Counted from the stretch's first letter, positions 1 to 5,363 are shown. The stretch: 7,593 bases of DNA from Oligoflexia bacterium (GCA_903858195.1 CAIOHW010000371.1:1-7593); one strand, 5' to 3'. Program-made: numbers and translations. The notes: generated by a model from the sequence alone, not told the origin.

Positions 1-1001
1 GTGATGTGGTCCAGTTCGATGACCTTTTCGCCCAGGCGCGGGCCCGGCGGGATGTACAGCTCGATGGTCTCGTTGCGCTTCTGGAATTCACGGCTCTGCA
101 GTTCCTCGAAGCGGGCGAGGCGGGCCTTGCTCTTCGCCTGCCGGCCCTTGGGATTGGTGCGCACCCACTCGAGCTCGGCCTTGATGGCGCGCTGGTGTGC
201 CTGCTCCTGTTTCTGTTCCTGCGCGAAGCGCTTGTCCTTCTGCTCCAGCCACGAGGTGTAGTTGCCTTCGTAGGGGATGCCGCGGCCGCGATCGAGCTCC
301 AGGATCCAGCCGGCAACGTTGTCGAGGAAGTAGCGATCGTGGGTCACCGCGATCACGGTGCCTGCGTACTCCTTCAAAAAGCGTTCGAGCCACGCCACCG
401 ACTCGGCATCGAGATGGTTGGTCGGTTCGTCAAGCAGGAGCACGTCGGGCTTTTGCAGAAGCAGGCGGCAGAGGGCGACACGCCTGCGCTCACCTCCTGA
501 CAAATTCTTCACAGGGGATTCGGCCGGCGGAAGCCTAAGCGCGTCCATGGCAATGTCGAGCGTGCGGTCGAGGTCCCAGCCATTGGCGTGCTCGATCTTC
601 TCTTGAAGATCGGCCTGCTCGGCGAGCAGCTTTTCCATCAGGTCCGGATCCATTTCGGGGTCGGCAAAGGCGAGGCCGATCTCTTCGAAACGCTTGAGCC
701 ACTTGGGGAGGTTTCCCATCCCATCCATGACGTTTTCTTTGACCGTCTTGGAGTCGTCGAGCTTGGGCTCCTGATGAAGGTATCCGAAGGTCACACCCTC
801 GGTCGGGATCACCTGCCCGTTTACGTTCTTTTCTTCGCCGGCGATGATCTTCATCAGAGTCGACTTGCCCGCTCCGTTGAGTCCGAGCACGCCGATTTTG
901 GCGCCGTAGTAGAACGACAGGTAAATGTCGCGAAGCACCGCCTTGTTCGGGGGGTAGATCTTGCTGACGCCGACCATCGAAAACGCGTATTTCTGGGCCA
1001 T
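1..1001 (-). CDS. ettA: EttA, ABC-F translational throttle ATPase (5' part; C-terminus off window)
   Basis: ABC-F proteins of the EttA type bind the ribosomal E site and gate entry into elongation according to the ATP/ADP ratio; they are cytoplasmic and have no membrane domain. The ATG at 1001-999 gives 333 readable residues, starting MAQKYAFSMVGVSKIYPP. The first ABC domain is complete: Walker A GLNGAGKS (40-47), signature LSGGE (167-171), and Walker B LLLDEPTNHLD (188-198) with catalytic Glu192. The H-loop is in VTHDRYFLDN (219-228). A charged linker rich in K, Q, E and R follows (about 242-320), matching the tRNA-interaction (PtIM) arm, and ends in YIPPGPRLGEKVIEL. E. coli EttA is about 555 residues, so the second ABC domain lies beyond base 1. 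No good Shine-Dalgarno precedes the ATG. Uup and other ABC-F paralogues are less likely, because the arm and the start of the second domain read like EttA. It is divergent from cheY across 63 bases. Confidence 0.95.
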   Translation of the reverse strand, partial: MAQKYAFSMVGVSKIYPPNKAVLRDIYLSFYYGAKIGVLGLNGAGKSTLMKIIAGEEKNVNGQVIPTEGVTFGYLHQEPKLDDSKTVKENVMDGMGNLPKWLKRFEEIGLAFADPEMDPDLMEKLLAEQADLQEKIEHANGWDLDRTLDIAMDALRLPPAESPVKNLSGGERRRVALCRLLLQKPDVLLLDEPTNHLDAESVAWLERFLKEYAGTVIAVTHDRYFLDNVAGWILELDRGRGIPYEGNYTSWLEQKDKRFAQEQKQEQAHQRAIKAELEWVRTNPKGRQAKSKARLARFEELQSREFQKRNETIELYIPPGPRLGEKVIELDHI

Positions 1002-1018
1002 GGTCGGAGTTTTGCCCG

Positions 1019-1045
1019 AGATTACGCCCTTCCGCAACTCTGCAA
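1019..1045 (-). promoter_or_regulatory. Putative ettA promoter
   Basis: On the minus strand, TTGCAG (1045-1040) and TAATCT (1024-1019) are separated by 15 bases. The -10 matches consensus well, but the spacer is short. The predicted start of transcription is near 1012, about 11 bases before the ettA ATG. The site interlocks with the putative cheY promoter on the other strand. It was identified by eye only. Confidence 0.35.
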
Positions 1046-1058
1046 AGGCCTGTAGTCT
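1030..1058 (+). promoter_or_regulatory. Putative cheY promoter with -10 very close to the ATG
   Basis: A -10-like TAGTCT at 1053-1058 lies 17 bases after a weak -35-like TTCCGC (1030-1035). Only six bases separate the -10 from the cheY ATG at 1065, so transcription would start at or next to the start codon. No clear Shine-Dalgarno is present, which fits a leaderless or near-leaderless message. The -35 is poor, so confidence is limited. Confidence 0.3.
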
Positions 1059-1064
1059 TTAAGA

Positions 1065-1478
1065 ATGTTTCCAGCCTCTACGAAAATCCTCGTCGTCGAC
1101 GACCTGCTGACCATGCGCAAGCTCGTGAGCCGCTGCCTGAAGGACCTGGGCTTCACCAACATCACCGAAGCAGACGACGGCGCCACGGCCTGGCCGATCC
1201 TCGAATTCGCAGCCCAGACGGCCACCCCCTTCCAGCTCATCATCAGCGACTGGAACATGCCCAAGACCCCGGGAATCCAGCTCCTGAAAAAGGTGCGCGG
1301 AAGCGACCTGACCAAGCACCTGCCCTTCATCTTCATCACCGCAGAAGCGGAGATGGGCCAGGTCAAGGAAGCCATTGTCTCGGGCGCGAGCAATTACATC
1401 ACCAAGCCCTTCACGCCGGCAACTCTCAGGGACAAGCTCACCGCAGTCTACGCGATGCTGGCTGCCCGCAAAACCTGA
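1065..1478 (+). CDS. CheY-like single-domain response regulator
   Basis: A 137-residue receiver domain with no output domain, close to the roughly 129 residues of CheY. All phosphotransfer residues are present: the acidic pair Asp12-Asp13 in ILVVDD, phospho-acceptor Asp62 in SDWNMP, Thr92 in FITAE, aromatic switch Tyr111 and Lys114 in KPF. The helix 1 region (LTMRKLVSRCLKDLGF) and ITEADDGATAW closely resemble chemotaxis CheY, with Trp43 where Ala-Leu is more usual. It should act by protein-protein contact after phosphorylation by a histidine kinase, in the cytoplasm. No kinase, CheA, receptor or flagellar gene is in the window, so it is an orphan here and its partner (flagellar motor or other) cannot be assigned. 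The gene is divergent from ettA and converges on the M48 gene with a 15-base gap. Confidence 0.93.
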   Translation: MFPASTKILVVDDLLTMRKLVSRCLKDLGFTNITEADDGATAWPILEFAAQTATPFQLIISDWNMPKTPGIQLLKKVRGSDLTKHLPFIFITAEAEMGQVKEAIVSGASNYITKPFTPATLRDKLTAVYAMLAARKT

Positions 1479-1493
1479 TCCAAGAAAGCGTGA

Positions 1494-2300
1494 CTAGCGG
1501 CTGCAGGTCGGATTGCGACCGGCTGCGCGAGCAGCATTGAAAAGTGGCCTCACCCGCGCCTGAGAATCTGCAAGCTCGCTGATCCGGCTGCCGTGCGAGG
1601 GATGGGTCGATAGGAACTCAGGCGGCTGCCTGCCGCCATCTCGCGACATGTTCTTCCAGAGTTCGATGCTCTCGGCCGGGTCAAAACCCGCCTTGGCCAT
1701 GATCTCAAGGCCGATGCGATCAGCCTCGGATTCTTGCGTGCGACTGTGCGGAAGCAGCACGCCGACCTGGACTCCCATCCCGAGCAGTGCGTAGAGTTCC
1801 TGCCGCCCGGTTTTGGTCTTCATCACCTCACCGAGCACGGCAAGGCCCCCCTGGGCCACGAGCCCCTCGCTCACGCGCTCGTTTCCGTGGCGCGCAGTGA
1901 CGTGCCCGATTTCGTGGCCGATCACCGCGGCAAGCTGGCCGGGGGTCTCGGCGACCTTGAGAAGCCCCGTATGCACTCCGATCTTGCCGCCCGGAAGTGC
2001 AAAGGCGTTGGCCGAGTCGTCCTTGAACACGACGATCTCCCAGCGCTCAGGCGAAATCGAGCTCTCCGAGACTTCTAGAAGCGGCCGGGAAACGCACCGC
2101 ACGTAAGCATTGATGCGCGGGTCGTTCGAGATGGCCTGTGCCTCCTTCAGGTCGGCAAACGACTGAGCACCCAGTGCGTTCATCTGCGAATCCGGAAGCA
2201 GGATGAGCTGCTTTCGGCCCATCGGCGAGGTGGCGCAGCCCATGGCAGCAAGCCCAAGCATGAAGCCAAGCCACGGCAACAGGCGGCGCGTTGAAGGCAT
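1494..2300 (-). CDS. M48 family zinc metalloprotease, probable lipoprotein
   Basis: Secreted zinc endopeptidase of the M48 (Oma1/LoiP-like) type, expected to act in the periplasm, probably on misfolded envelope proteins. I chose the ATG at 2300-2298 (268 residues). The longer reading from 2405 runs into nfu and has no signal peptide, whereas this start gives MPSTRRLLPWLGFMLGLAAM followed by Gly21-Cys22, a lipoprotein signal. The lipobox (A-M-G-C) is not ideal because position -3 is Ala rather than Leu. The catalytic HEXXH is HEIGH (129-133); the third zinc ligand is probably Glu190 in ESEAD, with Asp194 beside it. The motif AFALPGGKIGVHTGLL (99-114) and the C-terminal STHPSHGSRISEL (231-243) are typical of the family. 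There is no TPR domain, unlike BepA. It begins 5 bases after the nfu stop, so it is probably cotranscribed with nfu. No terminator is visible at the convergent end with cheY. Confidence 0.92.
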   Translation of the reverse strand: MPSTRRLLPWLGFMLGLAAMGCATSPMGRKQLILLPDSQMNALGAQSFADLKEAQAISNDPRINAYVRCVSRPLLEVSESSISPERWEIVVFKDDSANAFALPGGKIGVHTGLLKVAETPGQLAAVIGHEIGHVTARHGNERVSEGLVAQGGLAVLGEVMKTKTGRQELYALLGMGVQVGVLLPHSRTQESEADRIGLEIMAKAGFDPAESIELWKNMSRDGGRQPPEFLSTHPSHGSRISELADSQARVRPLFNAARAAGRNPTCSR

Positions 2301-2305
2301 GCGGC

Positions 2306-2872
2306 TTAAACCGAAACGACTTCGCGCACTTCGGGAATGGCGTCTTGCAGGCGCTTTTCGATTCCCATCTTGAGGGTTGCAGTCGAGCTTGGGCATCCTG
2401 CGCAAGATCCCTGCAAGTAGAGGTACACCACGCCGTCTTCGAACTTTTCGAAGGTGATGTCGCCCCCGTCCATGGCGACGGCCGGACGGATTTCGTTGTC
2501 GAGGATCTCGCGGATCTTGAGCTCGATTGCCGTACCGCCGCCCTTGTGGGCGGAGACCTCCGCGTCGCCCGTCACGACGGGCAGGTTTTCGGTGAGGTGC
2601 TGCTCGAGGATCGTCGAAGTGTTCTTATGGACGACGTCCCAGTCGCCATCTTCGGTCTTGGTCACGGTTACAAAGTCGCGACCGATCATGACTCCCGAGA
2701 TCCCTGGAATTTCAAAGAGGCGGGCGGCAAGCGGCGACTCGGTCTGGGCCTGCTCGGGCCTGACAAAGTTGCGAGCGCCCGAAGCCAGCAGCTGGCGGTT
2801 GACCGAATACTTAAGCGTATTGGGATTGGGAGTGAACTCGAGGTTGATGTAGACAGCGCTGCTTGCGGCCAT
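2306..2872 (-). CDS. nfu: Nfu-type Fe-S cluster scaffold/carrier protein
   Basis: Cytoplasmic carrier that binds an Fe-S cluster, usually as a dimer, and passes it to target proteins. Two domains are visible in 188 residues. An Nfu N-terminal domain (about 7-95) starts with IN.EFTPNPNTLKY and contains LFEIPGISGVMIG. A C-terminal NifU/Nfu domain (about 116-188) contains IRPAVAMDGGDI and the cluster-binding pair Cys157 and Cys160 in GSCAGCPSS. This architecture matches eukaryotic NFU1 and many bacterial Nfu proteins; it differs from E. coli NfuA, whose N-terminal domain is degenerate A-type. No IscU-type or ferredoxin domain is present, so it is not full NifU. A good Shine-Dalgarno (AAGGAG, 9 bases before the ATG) supports the start. 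It is the first gene of a likely two-gene unit with the M48 protease. Confidence 0.95.
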   Translation of the reverse strand: MAASSAVYINLEFTPNPNTLKYSVNRQLLASGARNFVRPEQAQTESPLAARLFEIPGISGVMIGRDFVTVTKTEDGDWDVVHKNTSTILEQHLTENLPVVTGDAEVSAHKGGGTAIELKIREILDNEIRPAVAMDGGDITFEKFEDGVVYLYLQGSCAGCPSSTATLKMGIEKRLQDAIPEVREVVSV

Positions 2873-2881
2873 GATGGGAAA

Positions 2882-2887
2882 CTCCTT
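2882..2887 (-). promoter_or_regulatory. Shine-Dalgarno of nfu
   Basis: AAGGAG on the minus strand, nine bases before the nfu ATG. It is one of only two convincing ribosome binding sites in the window, and it fixes the nfu start. Confidence 0.8.
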
Positions 2888-2908
2888 TGCCAGTTTTTTG
2901 ACTTGGCC

Positions 2909-2917
2909 AGCCTAGCA
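2909..2917 (-). promoter_or_regulatory. Putative extended -10 of the nfu promoter
   Basis: TGCTAGGCT on the minus strand, an extended -10 (TGn plus TAGGCT). It predicts a start of transcription near 2902 and a leader of about 30 bases carrying the AAGGAG site. The same nine bases occur on the plus strand before the PEBP-like gene (3713-3721). No good -35 is seen. Confidence 0.3.
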
Positions 2918-2960
2918 CATCCTGCATGGCTTTTCATTTGCCCTCGGGAACCGCTAGACT

Positions 2961-2966
2961 GGGAGG
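2961..2966 (+). promoter_or_regulatory. Shine-Dalgarno of the secreted hypothetical protein
   Basis: GGGAGG, four bases before the ATG at 2971. Together with the signal peptide that begins there, it favours 2971 over the in-frame upstream ATG at 2926. A -10-like TAGACT (2955-2960) directly precedes it; if that element were used, the GGGAGG would lie at or before the 5' end of the message, so the real promoter is probably further upstream. Confidence 0.6.
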
Positions 2967-2970
2967 CCAC

Positions 2971-3696
2971 ATGAGACCCTCCCTCGCGTACTTGACCCTA
3001 CCCCTGCTCCTGCTGGCTGCCCCCCCCTCCCAGGCGATGGCATGGCCTGAAAAGTGGGATGTGGCTGCCCTGGAAGGCGCCACCGTGAAGTTCAGCTCGC
3101 CCGAGGGTACCCCACCCCCCCTGAAGCTCGGGAGCCTCGGGATCCGCGAGCCTCAGCTCGTGGGCACCCTCGAATCAGAGGCCCGGGCCACCCCCTACCT
3201 GCTGGTGACCGGAAGCGGAGTCCATACCGCCGAACGGGGAATCTACATCGTGCGCGCCGATGGCGGACTCAAGCCACAGCGCCTCACTTTTCCCGGAAGG
3301 CTGCTCGACCCCACCACCCGCAAGGTCGTCTATGATTCGCGCGCCTTTTACGGCCGCTGCCTGATCAAGCAAAAATACGACGCGCTGGTCGTCTTCCAGA
3401 GGGAGCACCTCGATCGAAAACACTCGCTCCAAAGCAGCGTCTATATTGCCGAAGCCGCACCCACGATGCTCGAAGAAAGGCTCTTGGAACGCGGACTCCC
3501 ATCGGTCCGGTCGGTAGAGACGCGCGTCCGCTCCAAGCAGTGCCGTGAAATCAGCGGGAAGCACCGGCCTTTTGACCTGGGATTCTTTTCTCTTCGCTCG
3601 CGCCGGGGAAGCGACCTGCCCGACAGCGAGTCGGACGACGATGACAAGCAGTCGCTCCAAAAGGCCGAGCCCGAAAACGAGACCGAGAACGACTGA
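2971..3696 (+). CDS. Secreted hypothetical protein with acidic C-terminal tail
   Basis: I do not recognise this family. The 241-residue product starts with a clear signal peptide: MRPS, a hydrophobic stretch at 5-17 (LAYLTLPLLLLAA), and a probable signal peptidase I site after Ser20-Gln21-Ala22. The mature protein is predicted to be exported. The stretch GIYIVRADGGLKPQRLTFPG (90-109) looks like one blade motif of TolB/PD40 beta-propellers, but only one copy is visible, too few for a propeller. Two cysteines, Cys130 (FYGRC) and Cys191 (KQCREI), could form a disulfide. The C-terminus is basic (SLRSRRGSD, 207-215) and then strongly acidic (ESDDDDKQ, and about 20 more residues rich in Glu, Asp and Asn). 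The gene contains runs of eight C (3020-3027) and seven C (3115-3121). It is divergent from nfu and lies 34 bases before the PEBP-like gene. The longer start at 2926 would place charged residues before the signal peptide. Confidence 0.8.
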   Translation: MRPSLAYLTLPLLLLAAPPSQAMAWPEKWDVAALEGATVKFSSPEGTPPPLKLGSLGIREPQLVGTLESEARATPYLLVTGSGVHTAERGIYIVRADGGLKPQRLTFPGRLLDPTTRKVVYDSRAFYGRCLIKQKYDALVVFQREHLDRKHSLQSSVYIAEAAPTMLEERLLERGLPSVRSVETRVRSKQCREISGKHRPFDLGFFSLRSRRGSDLPDSESDDDDKQSLQKAEPENETEND

Positions 3697-3712
3697 GCTT
3701 CAGCCCCGAAAT

Positions 3713-3721
3713 TGCTAGGCT
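3713..3721 (+). promoter_or_regulatory. Putative extended -10 before the PEBP-like gene
   Basis: TGCTAGGCT, with TAGGCT at 3716-3721, ends nine bases before the ATG at 3731. It predicts a transcript with a leader of only a few bases. No -35 is recognisable. The gene could equally be read through from the upstream secreted-protein gene. Confidence 0.3.
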
Positions 3722-3730
3722 TCAGGGGCA

Positions 3731-4234
3731 ATGGTACCCGAATCGCCCGCTTTCACGCTCTGGTCTGATGCAATCGACTCTGCCTCCCGAAGCTTTGATC
3801 CGCGTTACACCTGCGACCTCGACAACTCCTCGCCCGAACTGCGCTGGGGAAACCCTCCGAAGCAGACCCACTCGTTTGCCTTGGTGCTCCGGGATCCCGA
3901 TGCACCGGGCGGTGAGTACTACCACTGGATCGTCTACTCGATTCCGGTCGAGCTCACTCACCTGCCTGCCGGCATCCCCGCCCAGGAAGTGCTCCCCAAC
4001 GGGGTCAGGCAGGGGCTGAACAGCCATGGGCGGCTCGGTTACTTCGGGCCCTGCCCTCCCATGGATGAGCCCGCCCACCGCTACATCTTTGAGCTGCATG
4101 CCCTGTCGGGGCCCATTCCGCCGCTTCCCAAAAAGCCCTCACCCCGGGAGCTTCTGGCCGAGATTCACAGGCTCAGCATCGGTCACGCGGCCTGCGAGGG
4201 AAGCTACCAGCGCTCCCGACGCCGCATTGCCTGA
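3731..4234 (+). CDS. YbhB/YbcL family (PEBP-like, Raf kinase inhibitor-like) protein
   Basis: The 167-residue product has the motifs of the phosphatidylethanolamine-binding protein fold as found in bacterial YbhB and YbcL (about 158-180 residues). In order these are the SPELRW start of the core (34-39), DPDAP (55-59), HWIVYSIP (65-72), FGPCPP (105-110) and HRYIFELHAL (116-125), with a closing EGSYQR (156-161). These surround the small anion-binding pocket of the fold. There is no signal peptide, so it is probably cytoplasmic. The biological role of bacterial members is poorly defined, and none can be assigned from context. An AGGGG ends only two bases before the ATG, too tight to be a good ribosome binding site. 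It follows the secreted-protein gene by 34 bases and precedes queF by 55. Confidence 0.92.
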   Translation: MVPESPAFTLWSDAIDSASRSFDPRYTCDLDNSSPELRWGNPPKQTHSFALVLRDPDAPGGEYYHWIVYSIPVELTHLPAGIPAQEVLPNGVRQGLNSHGRLGYFGPCPPMDEPAHRYIFELHALSGPIPPLPKKPSPRELLAEIHRLSIGHAACEGSYQRSRRRIA

Positions 4235-4252
4235 GGCGCTCCCGCAGCATCC

Positions 4253-4281
4253 TTGCCTACGGCCGGCTCTGCGCGTAGAAC
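4253..4281 (+). promoter_or_regulatory. Putative queF promoter
   Basis: TTGCCT (4253-4258) and TAGAAC (4276-4281) have an ideal 17-base spacing. The -10 ends eight bases before the queF ATG at 4290, so transcription should start at or within about two bases of the start codon. This is the best-spaced promoter-like pair on the plus strand. It was identified by eye. Confidence 0.45.
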
Positions 4282-4289
4282 GCCCGTGC

Positions 4290-4697
4290 ATGAAGAAAAA
4301 GAACATCGCCCTTCGAAACGAGCGTCCGGATGGAAGGAAGATCATCGCCGAGGCCAGGCTCGAGCGCTTTGAGAATCGCACCCGACACCGGCGCTACACG
4401 GTCGAGTTCACCTGCCCGGAGTTCACCTGTGTGTGCCCGGCATCGGGCTTTCCGGACTTCGCGACCATCCTGATTCGCTATGTCCCCAGGGACTGGTGCG
4501 TGGAGCTCAAGAGCCTGAAGCTCTACATCAACCAGTTTCGGGATCGCGGAATCTTCCACGAGGACGTGGCCAACGTGATTCTCGATGATCTGGTGGGGCT
4601 TCTTGACCCCTGGGAAATGGATGTGACCGGCGATTTTGCCGTACGCGGAAACATCAAGACGGTGATCAAGGCGACCCACCGTCGCACAAAAAAGTAA
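4290..4697 (+). CDS. queF: QueF, NADPH-dependent 7-cyano-7-deazaguanine reductase (type I)
   Basis: Reduces the nitrile of preQ0 to the primary amine preQ1 with two NADPH, a step in queuosine tRNA modification, in the cytoplasm. The 135-residue product is a unimodular (YkvM-like) QueF, slightly shorter than the B. subtilis enzyme. The catalytic cysteine is Cys49 in CVCPASGFPDFATI, which forms a thioimide with preQ0, and Asp56 is the proton donor. The family motif VELKSLKLYINQFRDRGIFHED (71-92) includes substrate-binding Glu72 and the NADPH-site region; I give the motif only as a match to the family. The ATG at 4290 was chosen because the sequence before it in this frame is a shadow of the PEBP-like gene. 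It has no visible Shine-Dalgarno. No other queuosine genes (queC, queD, queE, tgt) are in the window. It converges on csp with a 4-base gap. Confidence 0.95.
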   Translation: MKKKNIALRNERPDGRKIIAEARLERFENRTRHRRYTVEFTCPEFTCVCPASGFPDFATILIRYVPRDWCVELKSLKLYINQFRDRGIFHEDVANVILDDLVGLLDPWEMDVTGDFAVRGNIKTVIKATHRRTKK

Positions 4698-4701
4698 CCG
4701 A

Positions 4702-4920
4702 TCAGCTCATCCGAACGACGTTCAGGGCCTGGAGCCCCTTCTCACCCTCGTAGATATCGAACTGAACTTCGTCACCTTCTCGGAGCGTGCGCCGGTCATA
4801 CGCCTGCGAGCCCTCGGCCCGGATGGCCGTGTAGTGAACGAAGATTTCCTCGTCACGTGACTTTTGGATGAACCCAAAACCCTTGGCGTCGTTGAACCAC
4901 TTCACCTTGCCGAAAGCCAT
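4702..4920 (-). CDS. Cold-shock domain protein (CspA family)
   Basis: A 72-residue single cold-shock domain that binds single-stranded RNA and DNA and can act as an RNA chaperone in the cytoplasm. It starts MAFGKVKWFNDAKGFGFI; RNP1 is KGFGFI (13-18) and RNP2 is IFVHYTAI (26-33), close to the usual VFVHFSAI. The C-terminal half (LREGDEVQFDIYEGEKGLQALNV) is standard for the family. I chose the ATG at 4920-4918 over an in-frame ATG farther upstream (4983) because the family begins here and the upstream residues overlap the predicted promoter and leader. Whether it is cold-induced cannot be told from sequence. It lies after ftsB on the same strand, but a strong promoter-like pair sits between them. 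The 3' end is 4 bases from the end of queF. Confidence 0.95.
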   Translation of the reverse strand: MAFGKVKWFNDAKGFGFIQKSRDEEIFVHYTAIRAEGSQAYDRRTLREGDEVQFDIYEGEKGLQALNVVRMS

Positions 4921-4933
4921 CCTTGGCCCCCCC

Positions 4934-4950
4934 GTGCGGTGATCCCGCAC
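4934..4950 (-). promoter_or_regulatory. Hairpin in the csp 5' leader
   Basis: A perfect 6-bp stem (GTGCGG with CCGCAC) and a 5-base loop. The predicted start of transcription (about 4948) falls at its 5' edge, so the csp message would begin with this stem-loop. It is followed by seven G (4933-4927) and then CCAAGG directly before the ATG. This arrangement could affect message stability or access to the ribosome. No poly-U tract follows, so it is not a terminator. Confidence 0.45.
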
Positions 4951-4954
4951 CTTC

Positions 4955-4984
4955 ATTGTGACGAGTCGCGGGCAGGGTGTCAAA
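4955..4984 (-). promoter_or_regulatory. Putative csp promoter
   Basis: On the minus strand, a perfect consensus TTGACA (4984-4979) is followed after 18 bases by CACAAT (4960-4955), which matches four of six -10 positions. Predicted transcription starts near 4948, giving a leader of about 28 bases. The -35 lies only 13 bases beyond the ftsB stop codon, so csp can be transcribed independently of the eno-ftsB unit. Confidence 0.55.
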
Positions 4985-4997
4985 AGCTGGTTTCTGG

Positions 4998-5363
4998 CTA
5001 GTTGCGGCGAGCGAACTGGGGCTGGATCAGGTCGGCCGAGAAATCGAACAGGATCTCGTCCGAGGCCAGGTAACCCAGCACCCGGCGGATCTCACGGCGC
5101 TGTGCCACGGGGCTCTTTTCAAGCCTGGTCTGCTCGGAAGAGAGCTCCATGATGCGGGTTTCGATCTGGGCAACGGTCTCGTGGCGGGCGCTGGCCAGGC
5201 GCGAGATGCTCCACCACTGGAGCATGCCGGGACTTGAAGTCCAGCGGTTCAGGATCCCCGAAAGGAGGACGAGCCAAATTCCGAAAACGGCAATCCAAAC
5301 GCGATCAATCGAACTCAATCCCTGCACGGACTTCCTGTCCTTCCCTGCGGCAGTCTTTGCCAC
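4998..5363 (-). CDS. ftsB: FtsB/DivIC-type septum formation initiator protein
   Basis: A 121-residue bitopic membrane protein of the FtsB/DivIC class, which pairs with FtsL and FtsQ in the divisome. A short basic cytoplasmic N-terminus (MAKTAAGKDRKSVQG) is followed by one membrane segment (about 22-38, VWIAVFGIWLVLLSGIL). Then come a helical, coiled-coil-prone stretch (about 58-95) and LGYLASDEILFDF (97-109), which resembles the conserved end of the family. Sequence identity across this family is low, so the call leans on topology and on position directly after enolase, an arrangement well known for ftsB. The start is GTG (5363-5361); no other start would keep the membrane segment intact with a sensible N-terminus. 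No strong Shine-Dalgarno is seen. It follows eno by 20 bases, so the two are likely cotranscribed. At 121 residues it is a little longer than E. coli FtsB (about 103). Confidence 0.8.
   Translation of the reverse strand: MAKTAAGKDRKSVQGLSSIDRVWIAVFGIWLVLLSGILNRWTSSPGMLQWWSISRLASARHETVAQIETRIMELSSEQTRLEKSPVAQRREIRRVLGYLASDEILFDFSADLIQPQFARRN

Noticed and set aside
1..500. Plus-strand open frames in the first 500 bases
   Set aside because: They are antisense shadows of ettA, whose frame shows the ABC signature, Walker B motif and arm.
2301..2405. N-terminal extension of the M48 protease
   Set aside because: The extra residues overlap nfu, are rich in Arg and Ser, and would bury the lipoprotein signal peptide that begins at 2300.
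2926..2970. Upstream ATG for the secreted protein
   Set aside because: It adds 15 residues before the signal peptide, while 2971 has GGGAGG at a proper distance.
2291..2974. Plus-strand open frame of 227 codons opposite nfu
   Set aside because: It is a mirror of nfu, which has the CxxC motif, a good Shine-Dalgarno and the expected length.
4698..4701. Bidirectional terminator between queF and csp
   Set aside because: The genes end four bases apart; the A6 run at the end of queF is not flanked by a clear stem.
4921..4983. Upstream in-frame ATG extension of the cold-shock protein
   Set aside because: It would run through the predicted promoter and hairpin; cold-shock proteins begin at the MAFGKVKWFN position.
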